64,000 nucleotides of DNA from Opitutus sp. (GCA_024998815.1 JACEUQ010000002.1:634501-698500); one strand, 5' to 3'; counted from the stretch's first letter, positions 17,107-28,269 are shown. Notes: generated by a model not told the origin, from the sequence alone. Numbers and translations: made by a program.

Positions 17107-18377
17107 GATGGGTGAGGCATTCAGTGATACGCGGGTCGCGGATCGGGATGAGTTTGGTCTTGGGGAAGCTCTTCAGGTAGGCCCAGAAGAACACGCCACC
17201 GACACCGATGATCGAGGTGGCCGTCCAGAGCAGGTTAAGCGAGAGGAAGGGCAAGGGCTCGCCGAGGGAGTCCTTGAGCGCGGGAGCGACGTTGTAGATC
17301 AAGTCGACCACGATCATCAGGAGTATCCAGCGGACGATGAAGGTAATGCGGCTGTGGGTGATCTTGTTCTTGTACGAGAGCAGGAACAGGAACGGGAACA
17401 GGAAGTGGCCAAACAGGATCAACATACCGACGTATTTCCACTGGCTGGGTTCGCCGGCGCGGGTGATTTCGCGCAGGTTGTACCAGAACGTTTCCTCAGG
17501 AACGTTGGCATTCCAGATCAGGAAGTACTGGGAGAACGTGACGTAGGCCCAGAACACGGTGAAGGCGAAGATCAACATGCCCACGGAATGCAAGTGATTG
17601 GTGTTTAAGATGCCTTTGAGGTCGCCGCGCTTGTAGAGCGCCAGCAGCATGAGCACACCGATCGCCAGCGCACCACGCACGCAATTGGCAAAATACCACA
17701 CACCGTACATGGTGGAGAACCAGTGGTACTCCAAGCTCTTGATCCAGTAAATGGCCGCAAGTGACAGGGTGATCGCACCAACAGCCAAACCGAAGGCGGC
17801 GGTCTTGCGATTCATGAACGTCCACTTGAGGTCACCATCGGCGTCTTGGCTGAACGAGGCTTTGCGCAGGCGGGCAGAAAGCCAGATCCAAGCGGCGAAG
17901 CACAACGCGGTCATGGCGGTGAAACATCTCCAAGTTCAGGAAACTGGACTTCTTAATGTAGAGCGGATCGTGGCCGACCGTGTGGCCGTTGAGCAGCACG
18001 TAATCGGGGTTCATCCACTTCCAGATGGTGTCGTGTGAGCCCGTCCAAGAAACGATGACCAAGGGCGTGAACAACAAGGCGAGCCACGGGAAGGCGGCAA
18101 GTCCATGCTCGAATTGGCGACGAAGGACCACCGACCACGAGGCGTCGAGGATGTGGTGGATCATCACCAACATCAGCATGCCGATAGCGATCGCGGTCCA
18201 GAAGGACACGCCGATGAGCCAGGAAAGCGCAACGGCCTTACCACTGGACACGAATAAGCCGATGATCGTCAGTACGATACCAGCGATACCTACGCCCAGA
18301 AACTTGCTTGCGCAGGCACAGGACGAAGGGGTTTCAGAAGGGATTGCCGCAGAAGCGGTGGCAGCGTGGGTGCTCAT
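17099..18377 (-). pseudogene. actF: Alternative complex III subunit ActF, frameshifted
   Basis: ActF is a polytopic membrane subunit of the quinol:cytochrome c oxidoreductase. The first frame (start 18377, MSTHAATASA) carries membrane segments and WSVVLRRQFEHGLAAFPW, and the second frame runs to 17099 with FSQYFLIWNANVPEETFWY, a typical ActF motif. They join near 17925, where reading TTTCACCGCC as TTTACCGCC continues LEMFTAMTALCFAAW. Together they give about 426 codons, the expected family length. The start overlaps the actE stop (ATGA). A one-base error in the sequence would explain the break, as would a true mutation. Confidence 0.85.
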
Positions 18378-19020
18378 TTGATACCAAGCTCAGATTTGTG
18401 ACCGGGAGGAACGTCCGCGGCGGTGGAGTGGGCTGCACGCTGGAGGGCGCGCACGTAGGCGATAACTGCCCAGCGATCATCGGCGGGCAGTTTGTCCGCG
18501 TAGGAAAGCATGTTGCCCTTACCGTGGGTAATGGTGTTGAAAATCTCGCCTTCCGTCATGGTGCGCAGGCGGACGTCGTGGAAGGTGGGAGTTGCACCCA
18601 TGCCGTACTGTTTGGTGATACCGTTACCGTCACCGATTGCACCATGGCAGGGAGCGCAATAGATCGTGAAACGATCCTGACCGCGCTCCAAGAACTTGGC
18701 GTCCACCGTGATGGCGGAGGGGAAAGCAACAACCCAGCGCCCTTGGCGTCCTTACCCTCGAACCGAGCGGAATCGGCCTTAAGGAAGGTGGCGTCAGGGG
18801 CATCGGAGCGGCGACCAAAGGCCACCGTGCCGGGGATACGCGTGCGGTCGGCACGACCATCGGCAAAGAACTTGGACGAGGCCTGCGCCTTGTACTTGTC
18901 CTGGTGGTCCATGTCGTCGAACACCTCAAGGGGTGAACGAGTCGAGAGCGAGCCGCGGAAGCCCAAAATGGACAGTCCGAGCACGACGACGAAGAAGAGA
19001 GTGAGATAAACGTAACGCAT
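18374..19020 (-). pseudogene. actE: Alternative complex III subunit ActE (cytochrome c), frameshifted
   Basis: ActE is the monohaem cytochrome c subunit that passes electrons from ActA to the acceptor. The start MRYVYLTLFFVVVLGLSILG is a signal or anchor. The N-terminal frame ends its homology at KGAGLLLS, and the haem-bearing part (ITVDAKFLERGQDRFTIYCA, then PCHGAIGDGNG) continues in another frame from about 18720. The shift lies within about 18718-18732, beside a CCCC run. Total length of about 215 codons is normal. It lies between actD (3 bp) and actF (4-bp overlap). Confidence 0.85.
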
Positions 19021-19023
19021 GGC

Positions 19024-19557
19024 TCAGGCTTCCAGCTCCTGGATGTCTTTGCCCCCGGCCTTCTCGAGCAAGGCCTTGGTCAGGGCGAGGTTGAATTTCG
19101 GGTCGGCGGACTCGATCACGATGTGAAATTTGTCGTCCATACCGGAGAGGATTTTGTCACTCTTGAGCACCGGGTGGTAATGCATCGGCAGGCCGTTCAG
19201 GAAGAACATGCCGCCGATGGTGGCGAACGCGGTGAAGAGAATGGTCAGCTCGTATGACACCGGGAAGGCGAACAGTGGGCTGAAGTAGGGCTTACCGCCC
19301 ACCACCAACGGGTAGTTGATATAGCTGGTGTAGAAGATCAGCGACATGCCGGTGGTAAAACCGAGCAAACCGCCGCACAGCGAGAACTTAGGAACGTTGG
19401 AGCGCTTCAAACCCATGGCCTTGTCGAGACCGTGGATCGGGAACGGCGTGATGCAGTCCCAGTTTTTGTAGCCGGCGTCGCGCACCTGCTCCGCCGCGTG
19501 GTAAACGCTCGGAGTCGTGTCGAAGGTGGCGATCAAGCCGTAAGGTTTGGCAGACAT
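19024..19557 (-). CDS. actD: Alternative complex III subunit ActD (DUF3341)
   Basis: The 177-residue protein matches the DUF3341/ActD family: an N-terminal soluble region with TPFPIHGLDKAMGL, then two membrane segments (about residues 60-85 and 97-118) separated by the conserved YPLVVGGKP, and LPMHYHPVLKSD near the end. ActD is a structural membrane subunit of the Act complex in the cytoplasmic membrane and has no cofactor. It is encoded between actC (24 bp) and actE (3 bp). Confidence 0.93.
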   Translation of the reverse strand: MSAKPYGLIATFDTTPSVYHAAEQVRDAGYKNWDCITPFPIHGLDKAMGLKRSNVPKFSLCGGLLGFTTGMSLIFYTSYINYPLVVGGKPYFSPLFAFPVSYELTILFTAFATIGGMFFLNGLPMHYHPVLKSDKILSGMDDKFHIVIESADPKFNLALTKALLEKAGGKDIQELEA

Positions 19558-19581
19558 GTTAATAAATGTGTCGGCGTTAAA

Positions 19582-21009
19582 TTAGTGGTGGTCTTTGCCG
19601 TGAACGTCGGCCTGAGGCATGACTGATTTGATCTCAGCCATGGGCATGACGGGCAGGAAACGGATGAAGAGGAGGAACAGCACGCTGAACACGCCGAAGG
19701 TGCCGAAGAAGGTGAAGATTTCGACGATCGAGGGGCTGTAGTAACCCCACGAGGACGGCAGGAAGTCGCGAGCAAGCGAGGTGACGATGATCACAAAGCG
19801 CTCGAACCACATACCGACGTTGACGAAAATCGACAGGATCCAGACCAGCGCGGTGTTTTCGCGGACCTTCTTGAACCAGAAGAACTGCGGGGTGATGACG
19901 TTGCAGCTGATCATGATCCAGTAAGCCCATGCGTAGTGACCAAACGCGCGGTTGATGAAGGCGAAACCTTCGTTGGGGTTAGCGCCGTACCAGGCGATGA
20001 AGAACTCCATGCCGTAGGCGTAACCGACGATGGTGCCGGTGGCCAAAACGATCTTACACATACAGTCGATGTGATACTGGGTGATCAGATCCTGCATGCC
20101 GTAGATGGCGCGCAGCGGGAGCATCAGGGTCAGCACCATGCCGAAACCGGAGAAGATCGCGCCAGCCACGAAGTACGGAGGGAAGATGGTGGTATGCCAG
20201 CCCGGGAGCAGCGACACGGCGAAGTCGAACGACACGATCGTGTGCACCGACAACACCAGCGGGGTCGAGATACCGGCCAAGATGAGGTAAGCCATCTCGT
20301 AGTTGCTCCAGTGACGGTTGGAACCGCGCCAGCCGAGGGCAAAAAAGCCGTAGCAGAACGAACGCACCTTATTGCCGGCCTTGAAGAAGCGGTCACGGAG
20401 GACAGCCAAGTCAGGCAACAGACCGACGTACCAAAACAGGACCGAAACGGTACCGTAGGTGGAGACGGCGAACACGTCCCACTCCAGCGGTGAACGGTAG
20501 TTTTGCCAGATGGCGTTGCTGTTCGGGATCGGGAACAGGTACCAGGCGAACCAGACGCGACCGACGTGGAACACCGGGAAGATACCGGCGCAGACCACGG
20601 CGAAAATCGTCATGGCTTCGGCGGCACGATTGATCGAGGTGCGCCATTTTTGGCGCAACAAGCACAAGATCGCCGAGATCAAGGTACCGGCGTGGCCGAT
20701 ACCGATCCAGAACACGAAGTTAACGATGTCCCAGGCCCAGTTGACCGGGTTGGCGTGGCCCCAAACACCGACGCCCGTGGCAACGAGGTAGGTGATGCCG
20801 GCTACGGTGAAGGAGGCGACGCAGCAGGCGAGGATGAAGCAAACCCACCACCAGGTGGGGGTTTTGCCCTCGATGATGCCGCAGATCTTATCGGTCACCC
20901 AGCCGAAGCTCCGGTTGTTTTCAACCAGAGTGGCGCGGGGGAACGGGGTCGGATTAACCTCGTTGAGGATGGCCGGCTGAGCGGCTGATGTGTGTGCGTG
21001 AGAGGCCAT
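19582..21009 (-). CDS. actC: Alternative complex III subunit ActC (NrfD/PsrC family)
   Basis: This 475-residue polytopic protein has about ten membrane segments and belongs to the NrfD/PsrC family, which forms the quinol-binding membrane core of the Act complex. [37 protein letters not shown] and [22 protein letters not shown] are typical ActC stretches. The start overlaps the actB stop by one base (21009). It is expected to oxidise menaquinol or ubiquinol and pass electrons to the iron-sulphur centres of ActB. Confidence 0.95.
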   Translation of the reverse strand: MASHAHTSAAQPAILNEVNPTPFPRATLVENNRSFGWVTDKICGIIEGKTPTWWWVCFILACCVASFTVAGITYLVATGVGVWGHANPVNWAWDIVNFVFWIGIGHAGTLISAILCLLRQKWRTSINRAAEAMTIFAVVCAGIFPVFHVGRVWFAWYLFPIPNSNAIWQNYRSPLEWDVFAVSTYGTVSVLFWYVGLLPDLAVLRDRFFKAGNKVRSFCYGFFALGWRGSNRHWSNYEMAYLILAGISTPLVLSVHTIVSFDFAVSLLPGWHTTIFPPYFVAGAIFSGFGMVLTLMLPLRAIYGMQDLITQYHIDCMCKIVLATGTIVGYAYGMEFFIAWYGANPNEGFAFINRAFGHYAWAYWIMISCNVITPQFFWFKKVRENTALVWILSIFVNVGMWFERFVIIVTSLARDFLPSSWGYYSPSIVEIFTFFGTFGVFSVLFLLFIRFLPVMPMAEIKSVMPQADVHGKDHH

Positions 21010-24000
21010 TAGCTAAGTCCCCCGAAGAGGTTATTGCCACGAAGGGCACTGTGTTTCTCCGAATGCCCGGCGGCGGGAGCGTGGCTGTGGTCGTCGTGAC
21101 CGTGGCCGTGCGCCGGTTCCTTGCCGTGGAGCGGGTTGTTCTTCTTCTCGTACTCGGTGCGGCTGAGCGGGAGCGCGGCGTAGTCGGGCATAGCCGGGTT
21201 CGGATTGCGCAGTTTGCCGAGGTAAGTGGTCCGAGGACGGATGTTGAGGTAGCCGAGCAACGCGTAGTCCTGTTCGAGGGCCTTGGCCTTCGAGACGGCG
21301 CTGGTCGGATCCTTGATGTTGCCGAAGGTGACGGCATCGGCAGGGCAAACCTGTTGGCAGGCCGTGCGGATGGTACCATCGGGAATCGCCACGTTGTCGG
21401 AAGCGCCGGCCTTCACCTTCTGCTTGATCTTGGCCTGCTGGATGCGTTGCACGCAATAGGTGCACTTCTCCATCACGCCGCGCATACGCACGGTGACGTC
21501 GGGGTTTTTGACCATCTTGACCAGCTCCGGCATGCCGGACTGACCGAGCGGCCCCATGTACAACTCGTCGATGGAACGCTTGTTCCAATCGAAGAAGTTG
21601 AAGCGGCGCACCTTGTAGGGGCAGTTATTCGCGCAATAACGCGTACCGATGCAACGGTTGTAGGCCATCGTGTTGAGGCCTTCCTCGTCGTGGACGGTGG
21701 CGTTGACCGGGCAGACGATTTCGCACGGGGCAAGTTCGCAATGTTGGCAACCCACGGGCTGTAGCGAAACCTGAGGATCCTCGGGGAGGATCTTGTTGCC
21801 TTCGCCACCGAATGCGGCGGCCTCGATCTGGCCGTCGGAATAGTACCGGTCCAAGCGAATCCAGTGCATCTCGCGGCCGCGCATGACCTGGTCCTTGCCG
21901 ACGATCGGGATGTTGTTCTCGGCTTGGCAGGCAACGACGCAGGCGTTGCAACCGATGCAGGTGTTCAGGTCGATCGACATGCCCCACTGGTGCACGCCGG
22001 AGAGCTGCTCGTGATCGTAGAGCGACTGACCGCGCGGGATCTGGCCGGCGATGATCGCCTTGCGCTTGGCGCGATCTTCGGGCGAGAGCTTGGCCAGCTC
22101 TTCGATCGAGTCCGCCTCACCCAAGTTGGACGGGGCGTGGGACTCGATGCCGAATTTGTTAACAAAGGTGAGATCGGTGGAACCGTCCTCAGCAAAATTC
22201 GACTCGCGAACGATTTCGCGGCCTTCCATCGACCAATGCTCTTGGGTGTTGGCCAAGGCATAAACGTCGCTGGTGACCTTGATCGTCGCGCCGGTGGCAA
22301 AACCGAGCGTGCTGGTGGTGCGGGCGGGATAGAAGTTGTGGCCCACGCCCTTGCCCACTCGACCGGACACCGTGCGGCCGTAACCGAGCGGGAGGACGAG
22401 CGTGTAGTTAGAAAGACCTGGCTGAATGTGCAGCGGACCGCGGACAGTGACGCCGTTAACAGTCACTTCGCCGATGAAGGCCTGCTCTTTGCCCTGCTTG
22501 AAGTTGGCGTTTTCCTTGCGGGCGACCTGCAGGAGCGAACCGGCTGGATCGATGCCGAGGTGCTTGGCCAAACGCGGGCTGACGAGGATGGCGTTGTCCC
22601 ATGAGATCTTGGTGATCGGGTCCGGGCACTCTTGGAGCCAGCCGTTGTTGGCAAAGCGGCCGTCGTCGACCTTGGCGTCGAAGGTAAAGCGAACTTCGAG
22701 GTTGGTCTCGGAGAGCGCACTGTAGCTGGGTGCGAGGGCGAACAGCGGGGCCAGACCGGTGGCGTTGAAACGCACGTCGGCCTTTTTGTAAGCCGAACCG
22801 ACCAACACGCCGTCGTGGAGGAACTGGCGGAACACATGGTCAGCGTTACCCCCGCCAATGATTCCCGTGATGGTGTTGTAAACCTGGGTGTAAGGATCGG
22901 TGACGGTCTCGCCGGCGATGCGGGCGAGCACCTCGATCTCAGTCAGGCCGTTGAACAGCGGCATAATCATCGGCTGGACCGGCACGATGGTGCCGTCAGC
23001 CGTGCGGGCGTCGCCCCACGACTCGAGGTAGTGGGCAGCCTGGATGTGCGTGCCGGAAACCGCAGAGGTCTCGTCAACGTAGTAGCCATAACGCACCACG
23101 TTGGGCACGTTTTTAACCAACTCGGCGAAACCGAGGTCGGCCGGAGCGTCGTAAACGGGGTTACCGCCGAGGATAACCAGCGACTTGACCGAACCAGCCT
23201 TGAGGGCGGCGGCGAGGGTCGAGATGGTCGCGGCGGTGTTGGCGGGAACCTCGACGAAGTCGACCGTTTTTCCCACGTTGCCGAGGGCAACATTGAGGGC
23301 GTAGACGATGGCGTGAACCTGGGGCGGCAGGTGGCTGCCGGCGACGATCACACTCTCACCCCTGTGGGCGATCAGGTCGGCGGCGCAGGCGTCGAGCCAC
23401 TTGTCTTGATCCTTGAACGTCAAGCCCTGAGCCAGCGCGGAGAAGGTTTCGGTTCCGCTCACTTTGCCTGCGAGGGCGGCGGTGAAGGCCAACATGTGGC
23501 TACTGGCAAGACGCAGGCGGTGATCGGCCATCGATCCGACGAGCGAGAAGCTGCTCTCGATCGAGTAGAGGCGGTTCATCGCGTCGGTCTTGCTGACAAC
23601 CTTGCGGCCCTTGGCGAAATCGCGGGCGTAGGCCAGCGAGTGCGCCTCGGTCTGGAAGAAATCGGCGTCAATCGCGACAATGCGCTTGGCCTTGGCGAAC
23701 TGGTAGAGCGGCTTGACGCTCTGGCTGAAGACAGCGAGCGCGGCTGAAGCGGAAGCCTCATCCAGACCGGCCTCGTATTCGGCCCAGATCGCGGCGGGGA
23801 ACTTTTTCTTTAACTTGGCGACCAGTGCGGCGCGTGTCGGCGAGCTGGATTGGCCTGCCAAGAACGCGAGACCAGCGCCAGAAGCGGCGGCGGCATCAGC
23901 GCCGATTTTGGCCAGCAAGTCCTGCACGGCGGCCGCGGAAACGGCGGCACCTTTAACGGTGGCGACGGTGGCGCGGTCCGGATCGTAGAGATCGAGAACG

Positions 24001-24434
24001 GAGGCCTGAACAAAGGCGTTGGAACCACCGCCGTAGGGCGCGTAGGTCGGGTTACCCTCGATCTTGGTCGGGCGACCCTCGTGGGTCTCGGCCAGAATTG
24101 GGACAGCACCACGGCGCGTCGGCATCGCCGAGGCGAAGTAGAGCGGCAGGCCGGAGATGGCATCCTCGACGGACTTGCCGTAAGGGAGGATGTTCTTTTC
24201 CGGACGGCGGCAACCGGCGGCCAGGCCCACGCCACCGAGGGCGAAGGAGGCGGCCATGAGCTTGAAGAAATGACGGCGATCAACGCCGTTCAGGTTCGAG
24301 GCGTCGGCGGGGAATTCGCGTTCAGCCTGGGCCTCGAAGCCCGGGGTGGCGGCGAGTTCGTCGAGGCTGCGCCAGTATTTCGGACCAGTCAGTTCGCTGG
24401 CGGACGGAGCGGGATGTTCAAATGTGCGTTTCAT
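21009..24434 (-). CDS. actB: Alternative complex III subunit ActB (iron-sulphur protein)
   Basis: ActB at 1,141 residues is a fusion of a molybdopterin-oxidoreductase-like domain (about residues 60-760, normally without the Mo cofactor in this family) and a ferredoxin-like domain (about 810-1010). A Tat-type signal is present: RRHFFK at residues 53-58, then a hydrophobic stretch ending LAAGC. The cluster motifs include [35 protein letters not shown] and CQQVCP, consistent with four Fe-S clusters. It lies in the periplasmic part of the complex and links ActC to the cytochromes ActA and ActE. Confidence 0.95.
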   Translation of the reverse strand: MKRTFEHPAPSASELTGPKYWRSLDELAATPGFEAQAEREFPADASNLNGVDRRHFFKLMAASFALGGVGLAAGCRRPEKNILPYGKSVEDAISGLPLYFASAMPTRRGAVPILAETHEGRPTKIEGNPTYAPYGGGSNAFVQASVLDLYDPDRATVATVKGAAVSAAAVQDLLAKIGADAAAASGAGLAFLAGQSSSPTRAALVAKLKKKFPAAIWAEYEAGLDEASASAALAVFSQSVKPLYQFAKAKRIVAIDADFFQTEAHSLAYARDFAKGRKVVSKTDAMNRLYSIESSFSLVGSMADHRLRLASSHMLAFTAALAGKVSGTETFSALAQGLTFKDQDKWLDACAADLIAHRGESVIVAGSHLPPQVHAIVYALNVALGNVGKTVDFVEVPANTAATISTLAAALKAGSVKSLVILGGNPVYDAPADLGFAELVKNVPNVVRYGYYVDETSAVSGTHIQAAHYLESWGDARTADGTIVPVQPMIMPLFNGLTEIEVLARIAGETVTDPYTQVYNTITGIIGGGNADHVFRQFLHDGVLVGSAYKKADVRFNATGLAPLFALAPSYSALSETNLEVRFTFDAKVDDGRFANNGWLQECPDPITKISWDNAILVSPRLAKHLGIDPAGSLLQVARKENANFKQGKEQAFIGEVTVNGVTVRGPLHIQPGLSNYTLVLPLGYGRTVSGRVGKGVGHNFYPARTTSTLGFATGATIKVTSDVYALANTQEHWSMEGREIVRESNFAEDGSTDLTFVNKFGIESHAPSNLGEADSIEELAKLSPEDRAKRKAIIAGQIPRGQSLYDHEQLSGVHQWGMSIDLNTCIGCNACVVACQAENNIPIVGKDQVMRGREMHWIRLDRYYSDGQIEAAAFGGEGNKILPEDPQVSLQPVGCQHCELAPCEIVCPVNATVHDEEGLNTMAYNRCIGTRYCANNCPYKVRRFNFFDWNKRSIDELYMGPLGQSGMPELVKMVKNPDVTVRMRGVMEKCTYCVQRIQQAKIKQKVKAGASDNVAIPDGTIRTACQQVCPADAVTFGNIKDPTSAVSKAKALEQDYALLGYLNIRPRTTYLGKLRNPNPAMPDYAALPLSRTEYEKKNNPLHGKEPAHGHGHDDHSHAPAAGHSEKHSALRGNNLFGGLS

Positions 24435-24442
24435 CAGCGGTA

Positions 24443-25099
24443 TCAGCGATGGCAGCCGGAGCAGCTTTTCGGGGGATTGATGTTCCAGTCGTGGACGAAC
24501 TTCTTGCCGTCTTCGAGCTGGCCTGCGGCACCACCGGGGTGCTTCCAGTCGAGGTTGGTCACGAGTTTCGGGTCACGTACAAATTTTTCGGGCTCACGGT
24601 GGCAGTCCAAGCAGAAGCCCATGGAGAGCGGCTTGGCCTGACTGACGACGTCCATCTCGTTGATTTTGCCGTGGCACTCCACGCAGGAGACGCCGCGGGC
24701 GATGTGCACCGAGTGGTTGAAGTAAACGTAGTCGGGGGCCTGGTGGATCTTCACCCAAGGCACGGGATCGCCAGAGGCGTAGCTGTCGCGCACGACCTGG
24801 AGAAGCGGGCTGTCCGGCTTGACCTGGTTGTGGCAGTTCATGCAGGTCTGCGCGGCCGGGACCGAAGAGGTCGCGCTCTTGTCCACGCCCACGTGGCAAT
24901 AGCGGCAGTCGATGCCCAACTGACCGGCGTGCAGCGCGTGGCTGAACGGGACAGGCTGCACTGGGGCGTAGCCCACGTTGATGTAGCTATTGGTCGCGTA
25001 GTAAGTCGTACCGGCGGCCACAAGGCTGCCGACGATGAACACCAGAATGATAATCTGGAGCGGCAACCTGTTGGCCGATTTGGGGAAAAGTTTAGACAT
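24443..25099 (-). CDS. actA: Alternative complex III subunit ActA (pentahaem cytochrome c)
   Basis: The 218-residue protein has one N-terminal membrane anchor (about residues 13-33) and five CXXCH haem sites (CRYCH, CMNCH, CVECH, CLDCH, CSGCH), as expected for ActA. It forms the periplasmic multihaem wire of the Act complex that passes electrons towards ActE and external cytochrome c. It is the first act gene proper, 8 bp before actB, and follows a small Tat-like protein gene by 41 bp. Confidence 0.95.
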   Translation of the reverse strand: MSKLFPKSANRLPLQIIILVFIVGSLVAAGTTYYATNSYINVGYAPVQPVPFSHALHAGQLGIDCRYCHVGVDKSATSSVPAAQTCMNCHNQVKPDSPLLQVVRDSYASGDPVPWVKIHQAPDYVYFNHSVHIARGVSCVECHGKINEMDVVSQAKPLSMGFCLDCHREPEKFVRDPKLVTNLDWKHPGGAAGQLEDGKKFVHDWNINPPKSCSGCHR

Positions 25100-25140
25100 A
25101 GTCCGATGGGATCTTCGCTCGGGGTGAGACGGGCGTCGGG

Positions 25141-25332
25141 TTAAACCGCATCACCCGAACGGGCGACGGTGCGGGAGTCTGCGCTCACCTTGAACGGTGC
25201 AGCCGGAGGAACCGGATCGGCAACGGCAGATGACACGGTGGACTTGGCAAGGAGTTTAGGGGCCACGCCAGCGACGGCGAAAAGGCCCAGCAACTTGGCG
25301 AAGAAATTTTTTCGCGAGTGTTGGTGGCTCAC
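25141..25332 (-). CDS. Small exported protein at the head of the act operon
   Basis: This 63-residue frame begins MSHQHSRKNFFAKLLGLFAV, a basic region followed by a hydrophobic stretch resembling a secretion signal, then an Ala/Pro-rich tail without motifs. It precedes actA by 41 bp on the same strand and is likely the first gene of the operon. I do not recognise a family; it could be a short accessory or a non-functional leader frame. Confidence 0.45.
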   Translation of the reverse strand: MSHQHSRKNFFAKLLGLFAVAGVAPKLLAKSTVSSAVADPVPPAAPFKVSADSRTVARSGDAV

Positions 25333-25752
25333 AGGTTGTTAAGGTTTTGGATAGTCTGAAGCAGTCGGCGAAGGAATGGACCGTTTTTTCCAAAGTAAAA
25401 CAAAAATTCCACTAAACACTGTCATCAGCAGGGAGAATAAGACTGCGCACCCTTAACCCACGCTACTGCTTATCATGCGTTTTTGTTGTGCGCTTACTTT
25501 TGCCCGTGCCCGCTCCCCGGCCCTCACTTTGCGCCAGCGCGTCGTTTTTTGGGATCGGCTGCACGAACGTAGGTCGGTGCTTTAGCCGGCAGCTCGTTGC
25601 GTAATAAAACAGCGGGCTAAAGCACCGCCCTACGCCAGAAACTTAGCTTCCCCTCCCCTGCCGCCGAACGGCTTAACCCCGCAAACAGCCTTGTCCCCCC
25701 TGCCCTTATTGGCTGAGTTTTTACACTTTTCCCGCTCTCGCTCCTTTTTTTC
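25333..25752. other. Divergent gap between act operon and thioesterase
   Basis: No gene is visible. An inverted repeat spans about 25568-25636: GTAGGTCGGTGCTTTAGCC is complementary to GGCTAAAGCACCGCCCTAC. The act operon promoter (minus) and the thioesterase promoter (plus) should lie here, but I can name no convincing site. Confidence 0.55.
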
Positions 25753-26154
25753 ATGATCACCTCACGCGCCTCCGTCTCAGTCCGCTACGCCGAAACCGAC
25801 ATGATGGGCGTGGTGTATCACGGCAGTTATCTGCCCTGGCTGGAGATCGGGCGCACCCAACTGCTCAAAGACCATGGCATCCCCTACCGCGTACTTGAGG
25901 CTGAGGGTTTTTTCCTGCCCGTGGTTGAGGTCAGCCTGCGTTACCTTCGGCCGGCGAAATACGACGACGAAGTGGTGATCACCACGGTCTTAAAAGAAAA
26001 ACCATCCCTGCGCATCCGCATGGAGTACCAACTGCATCGCGGCGACGAGCTCATCGCCACCGCCACCAGCCTGCACGTGTTTATCGACCGTTCTGGTAAA
26101 CCCGTGCGTCCGCCAGCGGCCTTCGTGCAGATGATGGATCGAGTGTTCGGGTAA
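25753..26154 (+). CDS. Acyl-CoA thioesterase, YbgC/4-hydroxybenzoyl-CoA thioesterase family
   Basis: This 133-residue hotdog-fold protein has the catalytic signature RYAETDMMGVVYHGSYLPWLE, where the Asp and the following V.YHG.Y match the YbgC and 4HBT families, and the later VSLRYLRPAKYDDEVVI. Such enzymes hydrolyse acyl-CoA thioesters; YbgC homologues act on short-chain acyl-CoA or acyl-ACP. It is transcribed alone, divergent from the act operon. The substrate cannot be inferred from the sequence. Confidence 0.9.
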   Translation: MITSRASVSVRYAETDMMGVVYHGSYLPWLEIGRTQLLKDHGIPYRVLEAEGFFLPVVEVSLRYLRPAKYDDEVVITTVLKEKPSLRIRMEYQLHRGDELIATATSLHVFIDRSGKPVRPPAAFVQMMDRVFG

Positions 26155-26314
26155 TCCCACCGGCGCAGCGTTCACGCTGGCTCAGCCCCCAAGCAGGTGG
26201 CCCCTCCCCCACTCCTCGCCCTAGCCCGTGCAATCCGGTGCACCTGCGAGTCCGCGCTAGAGCATTTCAAATAATGTTATAGGCGAGATTGGCTCGACGT
26301 AGCGCAGGCTTCTA

Positions 26315-28223
26315 GAGCCTCCTCGAAAAGGTTTTTGGGTTTTTTATTAAAAACAACTTATGTGATTTAAGTTTTCCGTAAAAGTGCCGTATTGTACTGC
26401 ATGAAAACAGGAAACAAAATAAGTAGCAGCGTTAAATTATCAAGTAACGAATCGATCGTTTATCCCTCCGGCGACTTCTTTTCAACCCCGGCGCGCAGTG
26501 ATTTTGGTGATTTCTTACTGCAATTACAGCGCTTTTGGCGGTCCCACCCCGAAATCGAAGTGGCCATGACCGCCGATCTCGACGCCCACGCCATGGCGGA
26601 AAAGCGCGAACGGCGGAAGGACCGGGAGTTCGAACTGGCGCAGACCGAGGCGTTGTTCGCCGTGCCGGCGTCAGGCACGGCGGAAAAAACGCAAGCCGAG
26701 TTCCTCGCCGCAGGGCGTCCGCGCACCCCCGCTGTTGTGGTTTTTATCACGGCCATGGCCACCGGTTACCTGGGGTCGCAATACGGTGCCTGCCCCCGGA
26801 TGGTGCTGCTTGAATCGGCATCGTTGCGCACCTTGCTCGATGATTTGGGGTACACGCTGCCTGCACCTAATACCGTTGGCCCCCTGATAAATCGCCTGAG
26901 TGAAAGTACTCTCGCCCTGATCCACCGGGCCCAATTGGCCGGTATTTTGTCCGAAGGGCTCGATTCGTTTACCGATATCACCCTGGACAGCACGGCGATC
27001 AAGGCATCCAGTTGCTGGCCAACAGACTCCGGTATCATTTATCGACTCTTTGAGCGAGCCTACCGCTTGGGCGGCAAGCTCGACCAGGTCGGGCTTACCT
27101 CGCTGCAGGCTGGCTGCAAAGACCACTGGCTGGAGGAGTTGCGAAAGAGCGCCCGCGCCATCGCCCTGCTGGGCAGTGGTCCCCGCCGAGCCCAAAAACT
27201 CCGGCTGCTCTACGACCAGTTTTACCAAATAGCCTGCAAGTTGGGCGGCAGGTTGCTCACCGAAGTAGAAGTCGCAGAGGCCGAAGCAAATGTTAAACTG
27301 GCCAAGCTGCGGCCCTCCAAGCGCCGGATCGCGGAAGACCTACTGGACTGCATCCACGGGGACGTGGTCGCGGTGGTTACGACGATCCAGCAAAGCCTTG
27401 AGCGGGTGCACGATGGGGTGAAGACCAAGTCGAGGGAAAGGGTCCTCAGCCTGGCTGATCGCAGTGCTGCTTTTATTGAAAAAGGCGGGCGGGAACCGGT
27501 GATTGGCTACAAGCCGCAATTGGCCCGTAGCCGCGCCGGTTTTGTCACCGCGCTGATTCTCGACGCGGGCAACGTGGCTGATTGCAAGCAACTGGTGCCC
27601 ATGCTGATTCAGAATATCGCCAACACGGGCCTGGTGCCGGCGAGCGCGAACGTCGACGACGGCTACTCCAGCGCCGAAGGGCTGGCGCAGGCATACGAGC
27701 TGAAGGTGGCCAAGGTGAGCATCTCCGGAGCCAAGGGGCGCGCCTTGCTCGGCGAGGAACTATGGAACCATCAAGACTATATCACGCTTCGCGCCGAGCG
27801 CAGCGCGATCGAGTCGCTGATGTTTACGCTCAAGTTCAACCACGGGTTCGGCCGGCCGGGTCGTCGCGGGTTGGCGGCGGTGCGCAGCGAACTGACCCTG
27901 AAGATCCTCGCGCACAACTTTGACCGGATGATTTTGGTGCGCGCGAGGAAGTCTCAGGAAAAGCCGCTGCCCTTGGCGGCCTGAGTAGTTTCGGTCGTCG
28001 CGGCTAACCCAAATCGGCTCAATTAGTTCGGTGTAAAAGCCCCGGAGCGAACCGCCGTGGACTTCGCCGTTGGAAAAGCGACCTTAGTGATGGGGCCGGG
28101 GCTGTTTTTAGGCCGCCGCCCCTTCGTGAACACGTAAATCGAGTCCGTTCAGGGCTGTTTGCGTCCCCAGTGGCCGGCCGGGGCGGGAATACGCCCGTTG
28201 CGAAAGGCTTTTCGAGGAGGCTC
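26315..28223 (+). mobile_element. Insertion sequence with 16-bp perfect inverted ends, intact transposase
   Basis: GAGCCTCCTCGAAAAG at 26315-26330 has its perfect reverse complement at 28208-28223; the flanking bases GCAGGCT... also pair partially. The element carries one transposase gene. A CTA triplet flanks both ends and may be a short target duplication. A possible terminator stem, AGCCCCGG (28038-28045) with CCGGGGCT (28096-28103) followed by GTTTTTA, lies after the gene. The length of 1,909 bp and the intact frame suggest a potentially active copy. Confidence 0.85.
26392..27984 (+). CDS. DDE transposase (IS1182/ISNCY-like)
   Basis: The 530-residue protein shows candidate catalytic residues: Asp in DITLDSTAIKASSCWPTDSG, Asp in SANVDDGYSS, and Glu in RSAIESLMFTLKFNHGFGR, followed by a conserved LTLKILAHNFDRM tail. 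The overall design is that of DDE transposases related to the IS4/IS1182 assemblage; I favour an ISNCY-type group but cannot settle the family by reading. The frame is uninterrupted. ATG at 26392 (MYCMKTGNK) is used; the second Met at residue 4 is also possible. Confidence 0.85.
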   Translation: MYCMKTGNKISSSVKLSSNESIVYPSGDFFSTPARSDFGDFLLQLQRFWRSHPEIEVAMTADLDAHAMAEKRERRKDREFELAQTEALFAVPASGTAEKTQAEFLAAGRPRTPAVVVFITAMATGYLGSQYGACPRMVLLESASLRTLLDDLGYTLPAPNTVGPLINRLSESTLALIHRAQLAGILSEGLDSFTDITLDSTAIKASSCWPTDSGIIYRLFERAYRLGGKLDQVGLTSLQAGCKDHWLEELRKSARAIALLGSGPRRAQKLRLLYDQFYQIACKLGGRLLTEVEVAEAEANVKLAKLRPSKRRIAEDLLDCIHGDVVAVVTTIQQSLERVHDGVKTKSRERVLSLADRSAAFIEKGGREPVIGYKPQLARSRAGFVTALILDAGNVADCKQLVPMLIQNIANTGLVPASANVDDGYSSAEGLAQAYELKVAKVSISGAKGRALLGEELWNHQDYITLRAERSAIESLMFTLKFNHGFGRPGRRGLAAVRSELTLKILAHNFDRMILVRARKSQEKPLPLAA

Positions 28224-28246
28224 CTACTAGCCTGCTTTTTCTGATG

Positions 28247-28269
28247 AGCAGACTGGAAGTCTGCGCTAC
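28247..28269. repeat. REP-like unit AGCAGACTGGAAGTCTGCGCTAC (single copy)
   Basis: It is the reverse complement of the GTAGCGCAGACTTCCAGTCTGCT unit found at 10034-10056 and elsewhere. The core AGACTTCCAGTCT is itself palindromic. Confidence 0.75.

Noticed and set aside
22632-23747. 371-codon plus-strand frame opposite actB
   Set aside because: Antisense shadow; composition is typical of a reversed GC-rich gene and no motif is present.
15249-25332. Complete terminal oxidase in the act operon
   Set aside because: The only subunit I-like protein lacks the metal ligands, and no CoxA/CoxB/CoxC-type gene is present.
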